Shown one piece after another: positions 17,301-26,123 of a stretch of DNA of 64,000 nt. A model generated the notes under the pieces. That model made no database searches. It was not told the DNA's origin and saw nothing but the letters and a program-made list of their open reading frames with translations. Where the stretch lies: NCBI RefSeq assembly GCF_018403325.1, contig NZ_BOSL01000011.1, forward strand, positions 62,001 to 126,000, written 5' to 3'. The stretch comes from Paenibacillus vini. Its GTDB lineage: Bacteria; Bacillota; Bacilli; Paenibacillales; Paenibacillaceae. Within the stretch, counting starts at the first letter, position 1, and every line of letters starts with the position of its first letter. A program made the translations under genes and the position numbers.

Positions 17301-17951
17301 ATGCTAACGCCATTTATGAGAAACCATGAATATAATCTAATCAAACGCCTGGTGGGGCGTCTCGATAACAATATTAAGACCACAGCCGACCAGAAAGTAA
17401 TAGCTGCTACTCGCCACACCACTTGGACCCGAGTCATGGAGATGTTCCCGTCTGCGACGGAGGAGCAGAAGCGATTCTTCGATCGGATTCCGGCATTGAA
17501 CCGTTCGGAGGAATTCCAAGCTTATCTAAGCGAGCTGGAGGAGTACGTTACGCCCCTCGAAAAGGTAACCGAACAGCAGTTGAAGAAGCTTTTCCGAAAA
17601 GTTAAAAAGTTGAAGCTTCCGCCGCTGGCCGAGCTCGATTTCCGGTTTCTGACCTATATCGGATGGACCGATATTTCAAGCAATAAACTCTTTATCGTCT
17701 ACAACTTAGACGGGAAGATGGCGGGCGTAGAAGGACGCTTCAGTCCGACGAACAAGAAAGGGGTCTGCTGCCTCTGCAACAAGCATGAGGAGATCGCCTT
17801 TGTTACCGCACAGACGAAAGTCAAATCCGGATCGGCCCTGGATCATTTTGGGCGGGTCGGAAATTATATGTGCATCGACAGCGCCAAGTGCAACCGGAAT
17901 ATTACCGATGTGTCCGGGCTGGAGAGGTTTATGAATGACGTCTTAAACTAA
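17301..17951 (+). CDS. FusB/FusC-family elongation factor G-binding protein
   Basis: 216 residues. A helical N-terminal half precedes a C-terminal treble-clef zinc finger: CCLCNKHEEIAFVTAQTK supplies the first cysteines, and YMCIDSAKCNRNITD the second pair. This is the FusB arrangement. Known: FusB-type proteins bind EF-G and free it from ribosomes stalled by fusidic acid; chromosomal homologues are common in Firmicutes. AGGAGGAG precedes the ATG. Inference: a ribosome-rescue or intrinsic-resistance factor. Resistance cannot be asserted from sequence. Confidence 0.87.
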   Translation: MLTPFMRNHEYNLIKRLVGRLDNNIKTTADQKVIAATRHTTWTRVMEMFPSATEEQKRFFDRIPALNRSEEFQAYLSELEEYVTPLEKVTEQQLKKLFRKVKKLKLPPLAELDFRFLTYIGWTDISSNKLFIVYNLDGKMAGVEGRFSPTNKKGVCCLCNKHEEIAFVTAQTKVKSGSALDHFGRVGNYMCIDSAKCNRNITDVSGLERFMNDVLN

Positions 17952-18027
17952 ACAGCCTTCATTGACAGAGACAAGCTTAACGATTAAGGTAATGGGGAAT
18001 ACAAGGTCATTTTTTTGGAGGATACTT

Positions 18028-18336
18028 ATGAATCAACGCTTTCGAATTACGAGATCCATGCAACCAGACTCAAGCGGGCAAGAGATTTCATTGGAGGAAT
18101 GCCAGCAATATTTTTCTTCCAAGGCGGATTTCACTTATCAGACGGTGCTGACTGTAAAAGGTGAGGAGAGCACCATGTCTATAAAAGGGGATTTCTTTAT
18201 GTGGAAACACGGAGAAGACCTTATTCCATTCAGACACTATATGGGTGATCTGTATGTAGCTATCTCCCATCAGGAAATCGTGCCCCTCATGGTCGAAATT
18301 GCATCCGATCTTCGGGCTGATATCGTGGAAGGGTAA
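18028..18336 (+). CDS. Hypothetical protein, 102 residues
   Basis: TTGGAGG lies 6 bases before the ATG at 18028, which I prefer over an in-frame ATG at 17962 without a ribosome site. The protein (starts MNQRFRITRSMQPDSSGQEI) is soluble, mixed alpha/beta and has no signal peptide. It contains the block MSIKGDFFMWKHGEDLIPFR and ends in a helix. I do not recognise the family. It follows the FusB-like gene by 76 bases on the same strand. Confidence 0.65.
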   Translation: MNQRFRITRSMQPDSSGQEISLEECQQYFSSKADFTYQTVLTVKGEESTMSIKGDFFMWKHGEDLIPFRHYMGDLYVAISHQEIVPLMVEIASDLRADIVEG

Positions 18337-18419
18337 GAAGTACAAATCAAACACGAGCCTAATTAAGGGCAACCTCCACCGAGGTTAAATTAACTACAAG
18401 GTCTCTCCCTTCTAGACAT

Positions 18420-18662
18420 GAAGCGGCGGGGCCTTTTGTTGTTGGATTGATTTTATTCTGCATTGAGGCGGACGCAGAGATTAACTATTTGAATTTATAC
18501 GGCACCTCCGCGAACAGCGACAATTAATACAATATTGATTATCTGGAGGAACTCATCGGTTATAAACCTCTGGATGATGCAACCGAATTGCTTGAGCAAG
18601 CCAAGGCAGCGGGGCGCGAGGTGCGTCAGGATGAAACCCAGTATCAAGGCGGACAAGAGTAG
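18420..18662 (+). pseudogene. Probable decayed gene fragment with an in-frame stop
   Basis: One frame reads EADAEINYLNLYGTSANSDN, then TAA at 18525, then continues YNIDYLEELIGYKPLDDATE and LLEQAKAAGREVRQDETQYQ to a TAG at 18660-18662. The downstream part has clear protein-like composition (amphipathic, acidic helix) but no start codon or ribosome site after the stop. Inference: the 3' remnant of a gene broken by a point nonsense mutation. The family is not recognised. Confidence 0.4.
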
Positions 18663-18757
18663 GTATAAAAAAATGTTCGTAACTGTCGATAAAGGAAGTA
18701 TTATTAGAGATAGGTTTCAATTTTTGTTAATGTATCATTTGCGGAGGCAACGACACT

Positions 18758-20617
18758 ATGCGGGGCTCAAACCATCGTCTGCAAGCCAGACTGACACTCA
18801 CTATATTACTGCTGATTTTTAGCTTGCTGGGCGATTTTCTATCTTTGCCTATGCTATATGGAATGAAATTTCACTTTTCTACCCTCTTTATTATCATGGC
18901 ATTTATACTTATCGGAAGCCCGGCGGCAATTCTAATAGCATTTCTTACTGCCTGCAGTAATTATTTTCTGCTGGAGCTGTCCGTCTTTGACTCCGTAATT
19001 GTCTTTGCCGAGATCCTGTTCATTGCGCTCGCCTTCAGGCTTCGCAAAGGTTCTGTATTTGTGTATGACCTGCTCTTCTGGTTCATAACAAGCGCACTGT
19101 TTCTCTTCTTATCCTTGTACGTTCATCTGTTTCAATCGCATACGCAACTGCTTCTACTCCTTGCCAAATCAAGCGTGAATGGATCCTCGAACGCTTTGAT
19201 GGCAGAGGTGCTGACAACCTATCTTCCTTTTATTCGCCGATTGAAAATTAAGAAGAGGAACAAGAAAATTCCCCTTCAACAAATTTTCGTCCATCTTTCG
19301 ATTAGCGGCCTGATTCTTCCCTTTGTCTGCTTTATGATTATGACGGGAATCTCACAGAATCATGTCGTTAATTTACGTGCATTGCAGTTGACACAATCTA
19401 CGGCGAGCAGTGTCCAGGAGCAGGTTAGCAGTTGGAGCAAGGCGGATTATCGCGCATTGGAACTTCGGGATATTATCCAGTTAGGCAAGCTGAGGGCGAT
19501 TGTCAACAATGTTACGTCCGGAGCTGTTGAAGTCGTTATAAGTAATCCTGGCGGTGACGTCTTGGCAGCCAGCTCCAAGGACATTGCCGCACATACTTCA
19601 GTTAGTAATCTTCCTGAGAAAATCAACTTATTCCGGTACAATTCCAATTTATATTTGACGCTGCCTGACGACAGATATTTTACCGAGCTGTCTATGTGGA
19701 GCGGCGGATTTTATTGGTATAGCATTCCTTTGAATGAGGACCTGGATTACAACATCAATGTAAGGGTTCCCGCCTCTCATTTTTTGTATGAGGTATATAG
19801 CATTTATGCGATAGAGTTTGGACTCATCATTGCGTTTATTCTGGTCGTGCTGCTCGTTGTATATTGGTTCAGTAAGCTGATCGTCCAGATATTGATTAAA
19901 CTCACTCACGAAACGACCGGCCTGCCTGATAAAATAGCGGCGACCTTTGAGAGTTATAGCGCCGAAAGTCATATTGTGGAGTTCGATAAGCTGTATAGGA
20001 ACTTTCAGAAGATGGCGGTCAGGCTCAAGGAGATGTTCGCCGAAGCTATACGAATGAACAAGGTTCTAACGGAGCAGGCGCAGCAGATCAGGAAGTCTGA
20101 GCAGGAATTTCAGAAACTAGCATTTACGGACGCTCTGACAAAAATTCCGAATCGTCTCTATTTCCATAAGAAGTTGAAGCGGTTAATTGAGGAACGTTCA
20201 CCAGCAGTTACGGTAATGTTTATGGATTTGAATAAATTCAAAGAGATCAACGATACATACGGACATGAAGTAGGGGATAAGCTGCTGCAGCATGTTGCCG
20301 GTTTATTAACTACTGCGGCAGGGGCCGATCAAGTATGTCGTCTCGGGGGAGACGAATTCGTCGTCGTTCTTCCGACAGCGGATCCGATGCTTGTACTACA
20401 GACAGCTGAACAGATCCTGGAGCTGTTCAAGACACCGCTGCTAATTCAAGATCTCAAACTTCAGCCGCAAACGAGTATCGGGATTGCATCCTATCCCAAA
20501 GACAATGATAATCCGGATCAATTGTTAAGGCTTGCGGATCAGGCCATGTACCTGGCCAAACAGTCCGGAACTGCATTGGTCTGGGAAAGTAATGGACAAG
20601 GAGATAGTGAGGCGTGA
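18758..20617 (+). CDS. Membrane diguanylate cyclase with GGDEF domain
   Basis: 619 residues. Residues 10-160 contain five to six membrane helices. A further helix near 200 starts an extracytoplasmic, Cache-like region (about 215-355), and another helix lies near 365-385. A C-terminal GGDEF domain runs from about 450 to 610, with LTKIPNRLYFHKKL, MFMDLNKFKEINDTYGHEVG and RLGGDEFVVVL. The active-site GGDEF is intact, so c-di-GMP synthesis is expected. The upstream RxxD inhibitory site is absent (AGAD instead). GGAGG precedes the ATG. The stop overlaps the GTG start of a lipoprotein binding protein (GTGA). Confidence 0.88.
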   Translation: MRGSNHRLQARLTLTILLLIFSLLGDFLSLPMLYGMKFHFSTLFIIMAFILIGSPAAILIAFLTACSNYFLLELSVFDSVIVFAEILFIALAFRLRKGSVFVYDLLFWFITSALFLFLSLYVHLFQSHTQLLLLLAKSSVNGSSNALMAEVLTTYLPFIRRLKIKKRNKKIPLQQIFVHLSISGLILPFVCFMIMTGISQNHVVNLRALQLTQSTASSVQEQVSSWSKADYRALELRDIIQLGKLRAIVNNVTSGAVEVVISNPGGDVLAASSKDIAAHTSVSNLPEKINLFRYNSNLYLTLPDDRYFTELSMWSGGFYWYSIPLNEDLDYNINVRVPASHFLYEVYSIYAIEFGLIIAFILVVLLVVYWFSKLIVQILIKLTHETTGLPDKIAATFESYSAESHIVEFDKLYRNFQKMAVRLKEMFAEAIRMNKVLTEQAQQIRKSEQEFQKLAFTDALTKIPNRLYFHKKLKRLIEERSPAVTVMFMDLNKFKEINDTYGHEVGDKLLQHVAGLLTTAAGADQVCRLGGDEFVVVLPTADPMLVLQTAEQILELFKTPLLIQDLKLQPQTSIGIASYPKDNDNPDQLLRLADQAMYLAKQSGTALVWESNGQGDSEA

Positions 20618-21888
20618 TTAGATTCTGGAGGCTGACCATCTTGACGATGCTGTTCGTAATGACGGCATGCAGCAGTTATTTGACGGAGCTGACACCCGTT
20701 TCCCTCGATACTGAGGATTCGCAACAATCCAAGGACACTCATGGGAAAAAGGATGAACTGCTTGTTTGGACTTATTATGATACTACCGAAACGGACCGGC
20801 AATTTTTGAAGCTTTATCCTCAAATAAAGGTGAAAACCGTACGATTAAAATATGAAGATATTGCGGATGCATTAATCAAGGCTTATGGAACCAGCGAGTC
20901 GCCCGATGTGGTTTTTCTCGATAGTTCCATGGCAGGGAAGCTGAACGGTCTTGATATTTTGAGCGACCTTCGGGAACAAGGGAATCAAGTTGGCAGATTC
21001 GAGCAACAAATCCCGGCTGATATGCTTCCCCAGTTTTCGGACGTGAAGATGGATAAGCTGATCGCTTTGCCCATTGAGTTATCGACGGCCTTTACGTACT
21101 ATCGTGCTGATTTACTTGAAGAGAATGGCTTCCCTGCAAATCCGGACAAATTGGCCGAATATTTAAGCGAACCGCAGAACTGGGTAGATATGGCCATCAA
21201 GCTGAAGGAAAAAGGAATTTTTCTTTTTCAGCATTATACGGACCCTATAGAGGTTGCTGCGATGTCTTCCAGCATTCTCGATCGTAATCTTGAGTTCGCC
21301 TGGGATAGTCAGACTTTTCAGGATGCGATTTATGTAGCGCGTGAGATTCGCCGGAACGGACTTGCGCTTCGAAGTTCCATATGGGATCCTTCAGGTGAGC
21401 AGGCGCTTCGTGACGGACAGCTGGCGATGCTGCACGGTGGGCCATGGACAACGGATTCACTAAAGAACTGGGCTCCGGATCAGGCGGGGTTATGGCGCGT
21501 TTCGAAGCTGCCGTTTCGTTTATACGGCTATCGGGATGGGGCAATGATCTCTATTACCAAAGACAGCGAGCATAAATCGGAAGCATGGAAATACGTTCAG
21601 ACTGTAGTATTGCTGACGAAAACGTCCGACGATTCGGGTAAAGAGAGCTACCTTGGCGGACAAGATCCGAAGAGTATGGCTAAAAGCTATGCGCAATTCA
21701 ATAAGGGAATATATCCAACACCTCTCGACGCGGAACTCAAGGACCTGTGGGATAAAAATATTGCCGGAATCATTGAATCCGACCAATCTATCGCCGGTCA
21801 GCTATCGCTCCTAAAAGAGCAAATGGAGCAAGTTACGGAAGAAGAGAGGACGATTATAAAGGAAGCGATCGAGTCGAAAGATGAATAA
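20614..21888 (+). CDS. Extracellular solute-binding lipoprotein (family 1 type)
   Basis: 424 residues with a GTG start overlapping the upstream stop. A lipoprotein signal peptide, ILTMLFVMTACSS, puts the lipidated cysteine near residue 19. The mature part is a sugar-type binding protein (ELLVWTYYDTTETDRQFLKL; PDVVFLDSSMAGKL; QLAMLHGGPWTTDSL). No permease or ATPase gene is adjacent. Inference: because it is translationally coupled to the diguanylate cyclase, it may present a ligand to the cyclase's outer domain rather than serve import. An orphan transport role is the alternative. Confidence 0.85.
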   Translation: MIRFWRLTILTMLFVMTACSSYLTELTPVSLDTEDSQQSKDTHGKKDELLVWTYYDTTETDRQFLKLYPQIKVKTVRLKYEDIADALIKAYGTSESPDVVFLDSSMAGKLNGLDILSDLREQGNQVGRFEQQIPADMLPQFSDVKMDKLIALPIELSTAFTYYRADLLEENGFPANPDKLAEYLSEPQNWVDMAIKLKEKGIFLFQHYTDPIEVAAMSSSILDRNLEFAWDSQTFQDAIYVAREIRRNGLALRSSIWDPSGEQALRDGQLAMLHGGPWTTDSLKNWAPDQAGLWRVSKLPFRLYGYRDGAMISITKDSEHKSEAWKYVQTVVLLTKTSDDSGKESYLGGQDPKSMAKSYAQFNKGIYPTPLDAELKDLWDKNIAGIIESDQSIAGQLSLLKEQMEQVTEEERTIIKEAIESKDE

Positions 21889-21901
21889 CTTTGTACAAAA
21901 G

Positions 21902-21928
21902 AGTCTGCGACCAGCAGGCTTTTTTTGT
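21902..21928 (+). terminator. Terminator after the solute-binding lipoprotein
   Basis: Arms AGTCTGC and GCAGGCT (one G-T pair) followed by seven T. Confidence 0.82.
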
Positions 21929-22050
21929 GTTAATTGATGTCACTATGTCCCCGGTACGATCCAAGTAAACCATCACAATTAAAATATAGTGCGTATTATA
22001 TATTGAAAAATAACTATATATGACGTACTATATATTCAGAAAACATTTCC

Positions 22051-22076
22051 AGCGGAAGGAGGCACCTCGTTCCGCT
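22051..22076 (+). other. Leader hairpin upstream of ccpN
   Basis: Perfect 7-base arms AGCGGAA and TTCCGCT around a loop containing GGAGG. It has no T-tract, so it is not a terminator. It lies in the presumed 5' leader downstream of a very AT-rich stretch (21975-22036) that should hold the promoter. Any role in translation control is inference. Confidence 0.4.
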
Positions 22077-22114
22077 CGACAGAGCGGGCATATACGAAAT
22101 ACGGAGGGATCACT

Positions 22115-22753
22115 ATTAAACTGACATCCCGTCAATTGGAAATCGTGGATATCGTGAAAAAACATGCGCCCATCACCGGGGAACAGATCGCCGAGATGCT
22201 GAATTTAACCCGTCCGACCATTCGTTCGGATTTGTCGGTCCTCGTGATGCTCGACTATATCGATGCCAAGCCGAAGGTAGGGTATTTTCTCGGGAAGCGG
22301 GCTATATCTGAAAATGAAAATAAAATCCGGCTGCTGGACATGAAGGTCGGTGACGTTCATAGCGTTCCTGTGGTCGTTCGGGAAACGACGACGATCCATG
22401 ATGCGGTCGTAACTCTTTTTCTGGAAAATGTCGGGCATCTGATCGTCACGGATGAAGAGGGAAGGCTGGCGGGGATCGTGTCCCGCAAGGATTTGTTAAA
22501 GGTCACGCTCGGAAACGCGTCGGCTTCTACGATGCCGGTGAGCTTCATTATGACCCGCCGGGCCAATGTCATTACCGTTTCGCCGGAGGACACCGTTCTG
22601 GAGGCCGCGCGGATTATTATCACCCATCAGATCGACAGCCTGCCTGTCGTAGTTCCCGCTCCTTCCGGGGGAGAAGGGGAATGGAACGTGGTCGGACGCA
22701 TTTCCAAAACGAACATTATCAAAATGTTGCTCGAAACGTTAGCAGAGGAATAA
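22115..22753 (+). CDS. ccpN: CcpN-type transcriptional repressor with CBS domains, probable ATT start
   Basis: About 212 residues. An N-terminal winged helix (IVKKHAPITGEQIAEMLNLT) is followed by two CBS domains (VPVVVRETTTIHDAVVTLFL and RANVITVSPEDTVLEAARII). Known: CcpN represses gapB and pckA during glycolytic growth in Bacillus. The frame IKLTSRQLEIVDIV matches the expected N-terminus. The only codon with good spacing to GGAGGG (22103-22108) is ATT at 22115; TTG 22136 would remove part of helix 1. The PpsR and GlpX genes follow at 13 and 22 bases, fitting a gluconeogenic control operon. Confidence 0.86.
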   Translation: MKLTSRQLEIVDIVKKHAPITGEQIAEMLNLTRPTIRSDLSVLVMLDYIDAKPKVGYFLGKRAISENENKIRLLDMKVGDVHSVPVVVRETTTIHDAVVTLFLENVGHLIVTDEEGRLAGIVSRKDLLKVTLGNASASTMPVSFIMTRRANVITVSPEDTVLEAARIIITHQIDSLPVVVPAPSGGEGEWNVVGRISKTNIIKMLLETLAEE

Positions 22754-22766
22754 CGGGAGGAATGGA

Positions 22767-23570
22767 ATGAACCAGGAGCAAGCTCACTTCATAGCAATCT
22801 GCTCGGACTCGGTCGGCGAAACCGCCGATGCGGTCGTCCGGGCCACGCTTCGCCAGTTCGAACTGCCGAATACGGAAATCAAACGCATGATGAACGTCCG
22901 CTCTGAAGATGAGCTTAGCGCAATCATGGAGGAAGTAGCGGGACGCGGCGGCTTTGTTGCCTATACTTTAGTCCAGCCTGAACTGCGGGAGGTCATACGG
23001 GAAGAAGCCGTTCGTCTTAACGTCCGGGCCGTGGATATTATGGGACCGATGATGCAGGCTTTTATCGATACATTCAATGATACGCCGAAACGGACTCCCG
23101 GCCTGCTGCACCGGCTGGACGAGGATTATTTCCGCCGCGTGGAGGCGGTGGAGTTTGCGGTCAACAATGACGAAGGCAAAGACGTGGGGGCTATCCTGAA
23201 AGCCGATCTGGTGCTGCTCGGGGTCTCAAGAGCGTCTAAAACGCCGCTGTCGATATTTTTGGCCCATAAAGGCTTGAAAGTAATGAACTATCCGGTGGTG
23301 CCTGAGTTGACGCCGCCCACGCAACTGAAGGAAATAAGCGCCGGCAAAATCATCGGCCTGACGATCGACCCTACGCATCTGGTCAAAATCAGGTCGGAGC
23401 GTCTAAAGTCGATGGGACTGCCCGACGATGCCCCGTATGCCTCACTGGAACGGGTACAAGATGAACTGAAATATGCGCAGACTCTGTTTGCTTCGCTAGG
23501 CTGTCCGGTGATCGATGTGACGGATAAGGCGATTGAAGAAACCGCAGGCTTGATTATGAAGCAGCTATAG
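22767..23570 (+). CDS. yqfL: PEP synthase / pyruvate phosphate dikinase regulatory protein (YqfL)
   Basis: 267 residues of the DUF299 family. It begins with FIAICSDSVGETADAVVRAT, has the GVSRASKTPLSIFLA nucleotide-binding loop and ends with GCPVIDVTDKAIEETAGLIM. Known: these bifunctional serine/threonine kinase and Pi-dependent pyrophosphorylases switch PPDK or PEP synthase off and on. In Bacillus subtilis yqfL directly follows ccpN, as here. GGGAGG precedes the ATG. Inference: it couples pyruvate-to-PEP flux to the CcpN response. Confidence 0.92.
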   Translation: MNQEQAHFIAICSDSVGETADAVVRATLRQFELPNTEIKRMMNVRSEDELSAIMEEVAGRGGFVAYTLVQPELREVIREEAVRLNVRAVDIMGPMMQAFIDTFNDTPKRTPGLLHRLDEDYFRRVEAVEFAVNNDEGKDVGAILKADLVLLGVSRASKTPLSIFLAHKGLKVMNYPVVPELTPPTQLKEISAGKIIGLTIDPTHLVKIRSERLKSMGLPDDAPYASLERVQDELKYAQTLFASLGCPVIDVTDKAIEETAGLIMKQL

Positions 23571-23592
23571 ATAATTAACGGGAGGGATCCAT

Positions 23593-24567
23593 ATGGAACG
23601 TCATATTGCTTTGGAATTGGCACGCATTACGGAGGCGGCTGCGCTAGATGCGGCCTGCTGGACGGGAAGAGGCGACAAACACAGTGCGGACGAAGCCGCA
23701 ACGGTGGCGATTCGGAGCTTGATTTCTTCCGTGGATATGGATGGCACCGTCGTGATCGGGGAAGGGGAAATGGATGAAGCGCCGATGCTTTATATCGGTG
23801 AGAAGGTAGGGAATCGCCGGGGGCCGAAGGTGGATATCGCCGTGGATCCCCTGGAAGGGACGGAGACGGTGGCAAATGGGCTGAACAATGCCATTTCCGT
23901 TATCGCGGCTGCCCCGCAAGGTCATCTGCTGCATGCGCCGGATATCTATATGGCGAAGTTGGCTGTCGGTCCCGCACTGGCGGGGCGGTTATCCCTGGAC
24001 GATCCGATCGAAATTACGCTCGCCCAAGCGTCAGACATTTTAAGCAAGCCGTTATCCGAAATGACGGTCTCGATCCTGGATCGTGAACGCCACCGGGACA
24101 TGATATCGGCGCTTAGACAAGCGGGCGTCCGGATCAAGCTGCTGAGCCACGGAGATGTAATGGGAGCCATCGAGGCTGCCGTCGAGAGCGAAGTCGATCT
24201 CTATGTGGGCTCCGGCGGCGCTCCGGAAGGCGTGCTGGCCGCAGCGGCTCTCCGCTGCCTCGGCGGTGAGATGCAGGGACGGCTGTTGCCGGGGAATCCC
24301 GAGGAAGCGGAGCGCTGCCGGCGGATGGGCCTGAGCGATCCGCAGCAGCTGCTAGGCATGGACGAGATGGTGGGCCGGGGCAGCGTGCTGTTCGTCGCCA
24401 CCGGCGTAACCTCGGGCGATCTGCTCAGCGGGGTCCGCTATTTGCCGAATAACACAGCCGAGACCCATTCCGTTATTATGCACTCCTTAAACCGGACGGT
24501 CAGCTATTTGCGGACGATCCATCATTTAGCCGGAGCGGCGGACCACATCACTGAAGCTGCTATTTAA
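23593..24567 (+). CDS. glpX: Class II fructose-1,6-bisphosphatase
   Basis: 324 residues, the usual GlpX length. Metal and substrate motifs are GTVVIGEGEMDEAPMLYIGE, VDIAVDPLEGTETVANG and SGGAPEGVLAAAAL. Known: it hydrolyses fructose 1,6-bisphosphate in gluconeogenesis with Mn2+ or Mg2+. GGAGGG lies just before the ATG. It is the last gene before a strong terminator, so ccpN, yqfL and glpX are likely one transcript joining the sensor, the PEP-entry switch and the committed gluconeogenic phosphatase. Confidence 0.93.
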   Translation: MERHIALELARITEAAALDAACWTGRGDKHSADEAATVAIRSLISSVDMDGTVVIGEGEMDEAPMLYIGEKVGNRRGPKVDIAVDPLEGTETVANGLNNAISVIAAAPQGHLLHAPDIYMAKLAVGPALAGRLSLDDPIEITLAQASDILSKPLSEMTVSILDRERHRDMISALRQAGVRIKLLSHGDVMGAIEAAVESEVDLYVGSGGAPEGVLAAAALRCLGGEMQGRLLPGNPEEAERCRRMGLSDPQQLLGMDEMVGRGSVLFVATGVTSGDLLSGVRYLPNNTAETHSVIMHSLNRTVSYLRTIHHLAGAADHITEAAI

Positions 24568-24590
24568 TTTGTTCTAATTCTGCCGGTCAG

Positions 24591-24628
24591 AACAGCACCC
24601 GAAATTGTTTCGGGTGCTGTTCATTTTG
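24591..24628 (+). terminator. Terminator after glpX
   Basis: Arms AACAGCACCCGAAA and TTTCGGGTGCTGTT with a short loop, followed by CATTTT. Confidence 0.88.
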
Positions 24629-24680
24629 CGAGATATTTTTCATTTGTCGATCGTGTTAGAAGTAGGAGGTGAAAAAATGG

Positions 24681-24767
24681 ATGGCTACTCTGCGGATTAC
24701 AGTGAACAAGAATTTGCTGAAATCTGAGTCCGTTGAATTCTTCGATACCGTGATTCCGTGGGAATAA
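24681..24767 (+). CDS. Possible 28-residue small ORF
   Basis: AGGAGGTG (24664-24671) precedes two overlapping candidate starts: ATG 24677 (16 codons) and ATG 24681 (28 codons, begins MATLRITVNKNLLKSESVEF). The ribosome site is strong, yet neither peptide resembles a known family. It could be a leader peptide for the downstream amidohydrolase or a small protein. Confidence 0.3.
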   Translation: MATLRITVNKNLLKSESVEFFDTVIPWE

Positions 24768-24865
24768 ATTAGATTAGCACGATCCGGTTTGATCCTGCGT
24801 CGCGTTGGCTTGCTCAACTCCCTCCATAGGTTTATCATAAATTTCATACAAAAGAGACCGAGGGG

Positions 24866-26065
24866 ATGGGTTTGAAGATGCATAATGGAGCTGGAGCATG
24901 GACAGAGCAGCTTGAGCAAATAGGTGATCAAATGATTGAAATGCGGCGTCACCTTCATCGCCACCCTGAGTTAGCGAATGAAGAAAATAACACGACCACG
25001 TATATCCGGGAACGGCTGGAGGAAGCGGGGATCCGGATCGCAACGGATTTTCCGCTGCAGACCGGACTGATCGCTGAAATCGGGGGGATGCGGGGCGGAC
25101 CGGTGATCGCGCTGCGCGCGGACATCGATGCGCTGCCGATCGAGGAGCAGAGTGGCGTGCCCTTCGCTTCGACGGTTGCCGGGAAAATGCATGCCTGCGG
25201 GCATGATTTCCATACGGCGGCGCTGATCGGAGCGGCCTTGCTGCTGAAGGAGCGGGAAGCGGAGCTGCAGGGCACGGTCCGGCTGTTGTTCCAGCCCGCG
25301 GAGGAGATTGCGACGGGAGCGAAGCAGGTCGTCGCGAGCGGTGCGCTGGAGGGAGTGCAGGCCGTGTTCGGCATGCACAACAAACCCGATCTGCCGGTGG
25401 GCACGATCGGGATCAAGGGCGGCCCGCTTATGGCGGCCGCGGACGGGTTTGTGGTTGAAGTGGACGGCGTGGGCACCCACGCGGCCGTGCCCGATGCAGG
25501 CGTAGACCCGATTCTCGCCGCCGCGCATATCGTGACGGCGCTGCAATCGATCGTCAGCCGCAACGTTAGTCCGCTGCAAAGCGCGGTCGTGAGCGTCACC
25601 CGGATTCAGGGCGGTACGGTGTGGAACGTCATCCCGCAGCAAGCGGTGATGGAGGGCACGCTCCGTACCTTTAATCTGGGGACGCGGGAGCGCGTGATGG
25701 AGCGATTCGCAGCCATCGCGGAGACCGTGGCCGCCGCCTTCGGCGCGACCGCCAAGGTTCGCTGGGTCGAAGGGCCGCCGCCGATCGCCAACGACGATGC
25801 CCTGGCGGATTTGGCCTGGAGCGTTGCCACCGAGTTGGGACACAACCCGGTCGTGCCCCAATTGTCATCGGCCGGCGAAGACTTCGCCGTTTATCAGCAA
25901 ACGGTGCCCGGACTGTTCGTCTTCATGGGTACTGCCGGCACGCAGGAATGGCATCATCCCGCCTTTACGCTGGATGAAGGTGCATTGCCGGTCAGCGCGG
26001 AGTTCTTCATGCGCCTTGCCCAGCGGGCGTTAGAGCAGTTAGCCGGGACGGAGTCCGCCAAGTAG
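24866..26065 (+). CDS. M20-family amidohydrolase (hippurate/IAA-amidohydrolase type)
   Basis: 399 residues. Metal-ligand motifs in order are HLHRHPELANEE, ALRADIDALPIEEQSG, ACGHDFHTAALIG (His/Asp), PAEEIATGAKQVV (catalytic Glu), the HNKPDLPVG region and SSAGEDFAVYQQTVPGLFVF. Known: the family removes N-acyl groups from amino acids or hydrolyses N-acetyl-diaminopimelate. The start is uncertain by up to four codons (ATG 24866, TTG 24872 or ATG 24878), because GAGGGG lies at 24860-24865. It stands alone with no transporter, so its substrate cannot be narrowed. Confidence 0.88.
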   Translation: MGLKMHNGAGAWTEQLEQIGDQMIEMRRHLHRHPELANEENNTTTYIRERLEEAGIRIATDFPLQTGLIAEIGGMRGGPVIALRADIDALPIEEQSGVPFASTVAGKMHACGHDFHTAALIGAALLLKEREAELQGTVRLLFQPAEEIATGAKQVVASGALEGVQAVFGMHNKPDLPVGTIGIKGGPLMAAADGFVVEVDGVGTHAAVPDAGVDPILAAAHIVTALQSIVSRNVSPLQSAVVSVTRIQGGTVWNVIPQQAVMEGTLRTFNLGTRERVMERFAAIAETVAAAFGATAKVRWVEGPPPIANDDALADLAWSVATELGHNPVVPQLSSAGEDFAVYQQTVPGLFVFMGTAGTQEWHHPAFTLDEGALPVSAEFFMRLAQRALEQLAGTESAK

Positions 26066-26123
26066 GCTATCTGCCTTGCTGACGGGACTATTGTATAAGC
26101 CTGCTCACAAGCTGCAAGCCAGA

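Noticed and set aside
18535-18822. A 95-residue plus-strand frame before the GGDEF gene
   Set aside because: It overlaps both the gene remnant and the GGDEF start region, has biased composition and no motif.
21940-22100. Riboswitch in the ccpN leader
   Set aside because: Only one simple hairpin without a T-tract and no match to a known aptamer core was seen.
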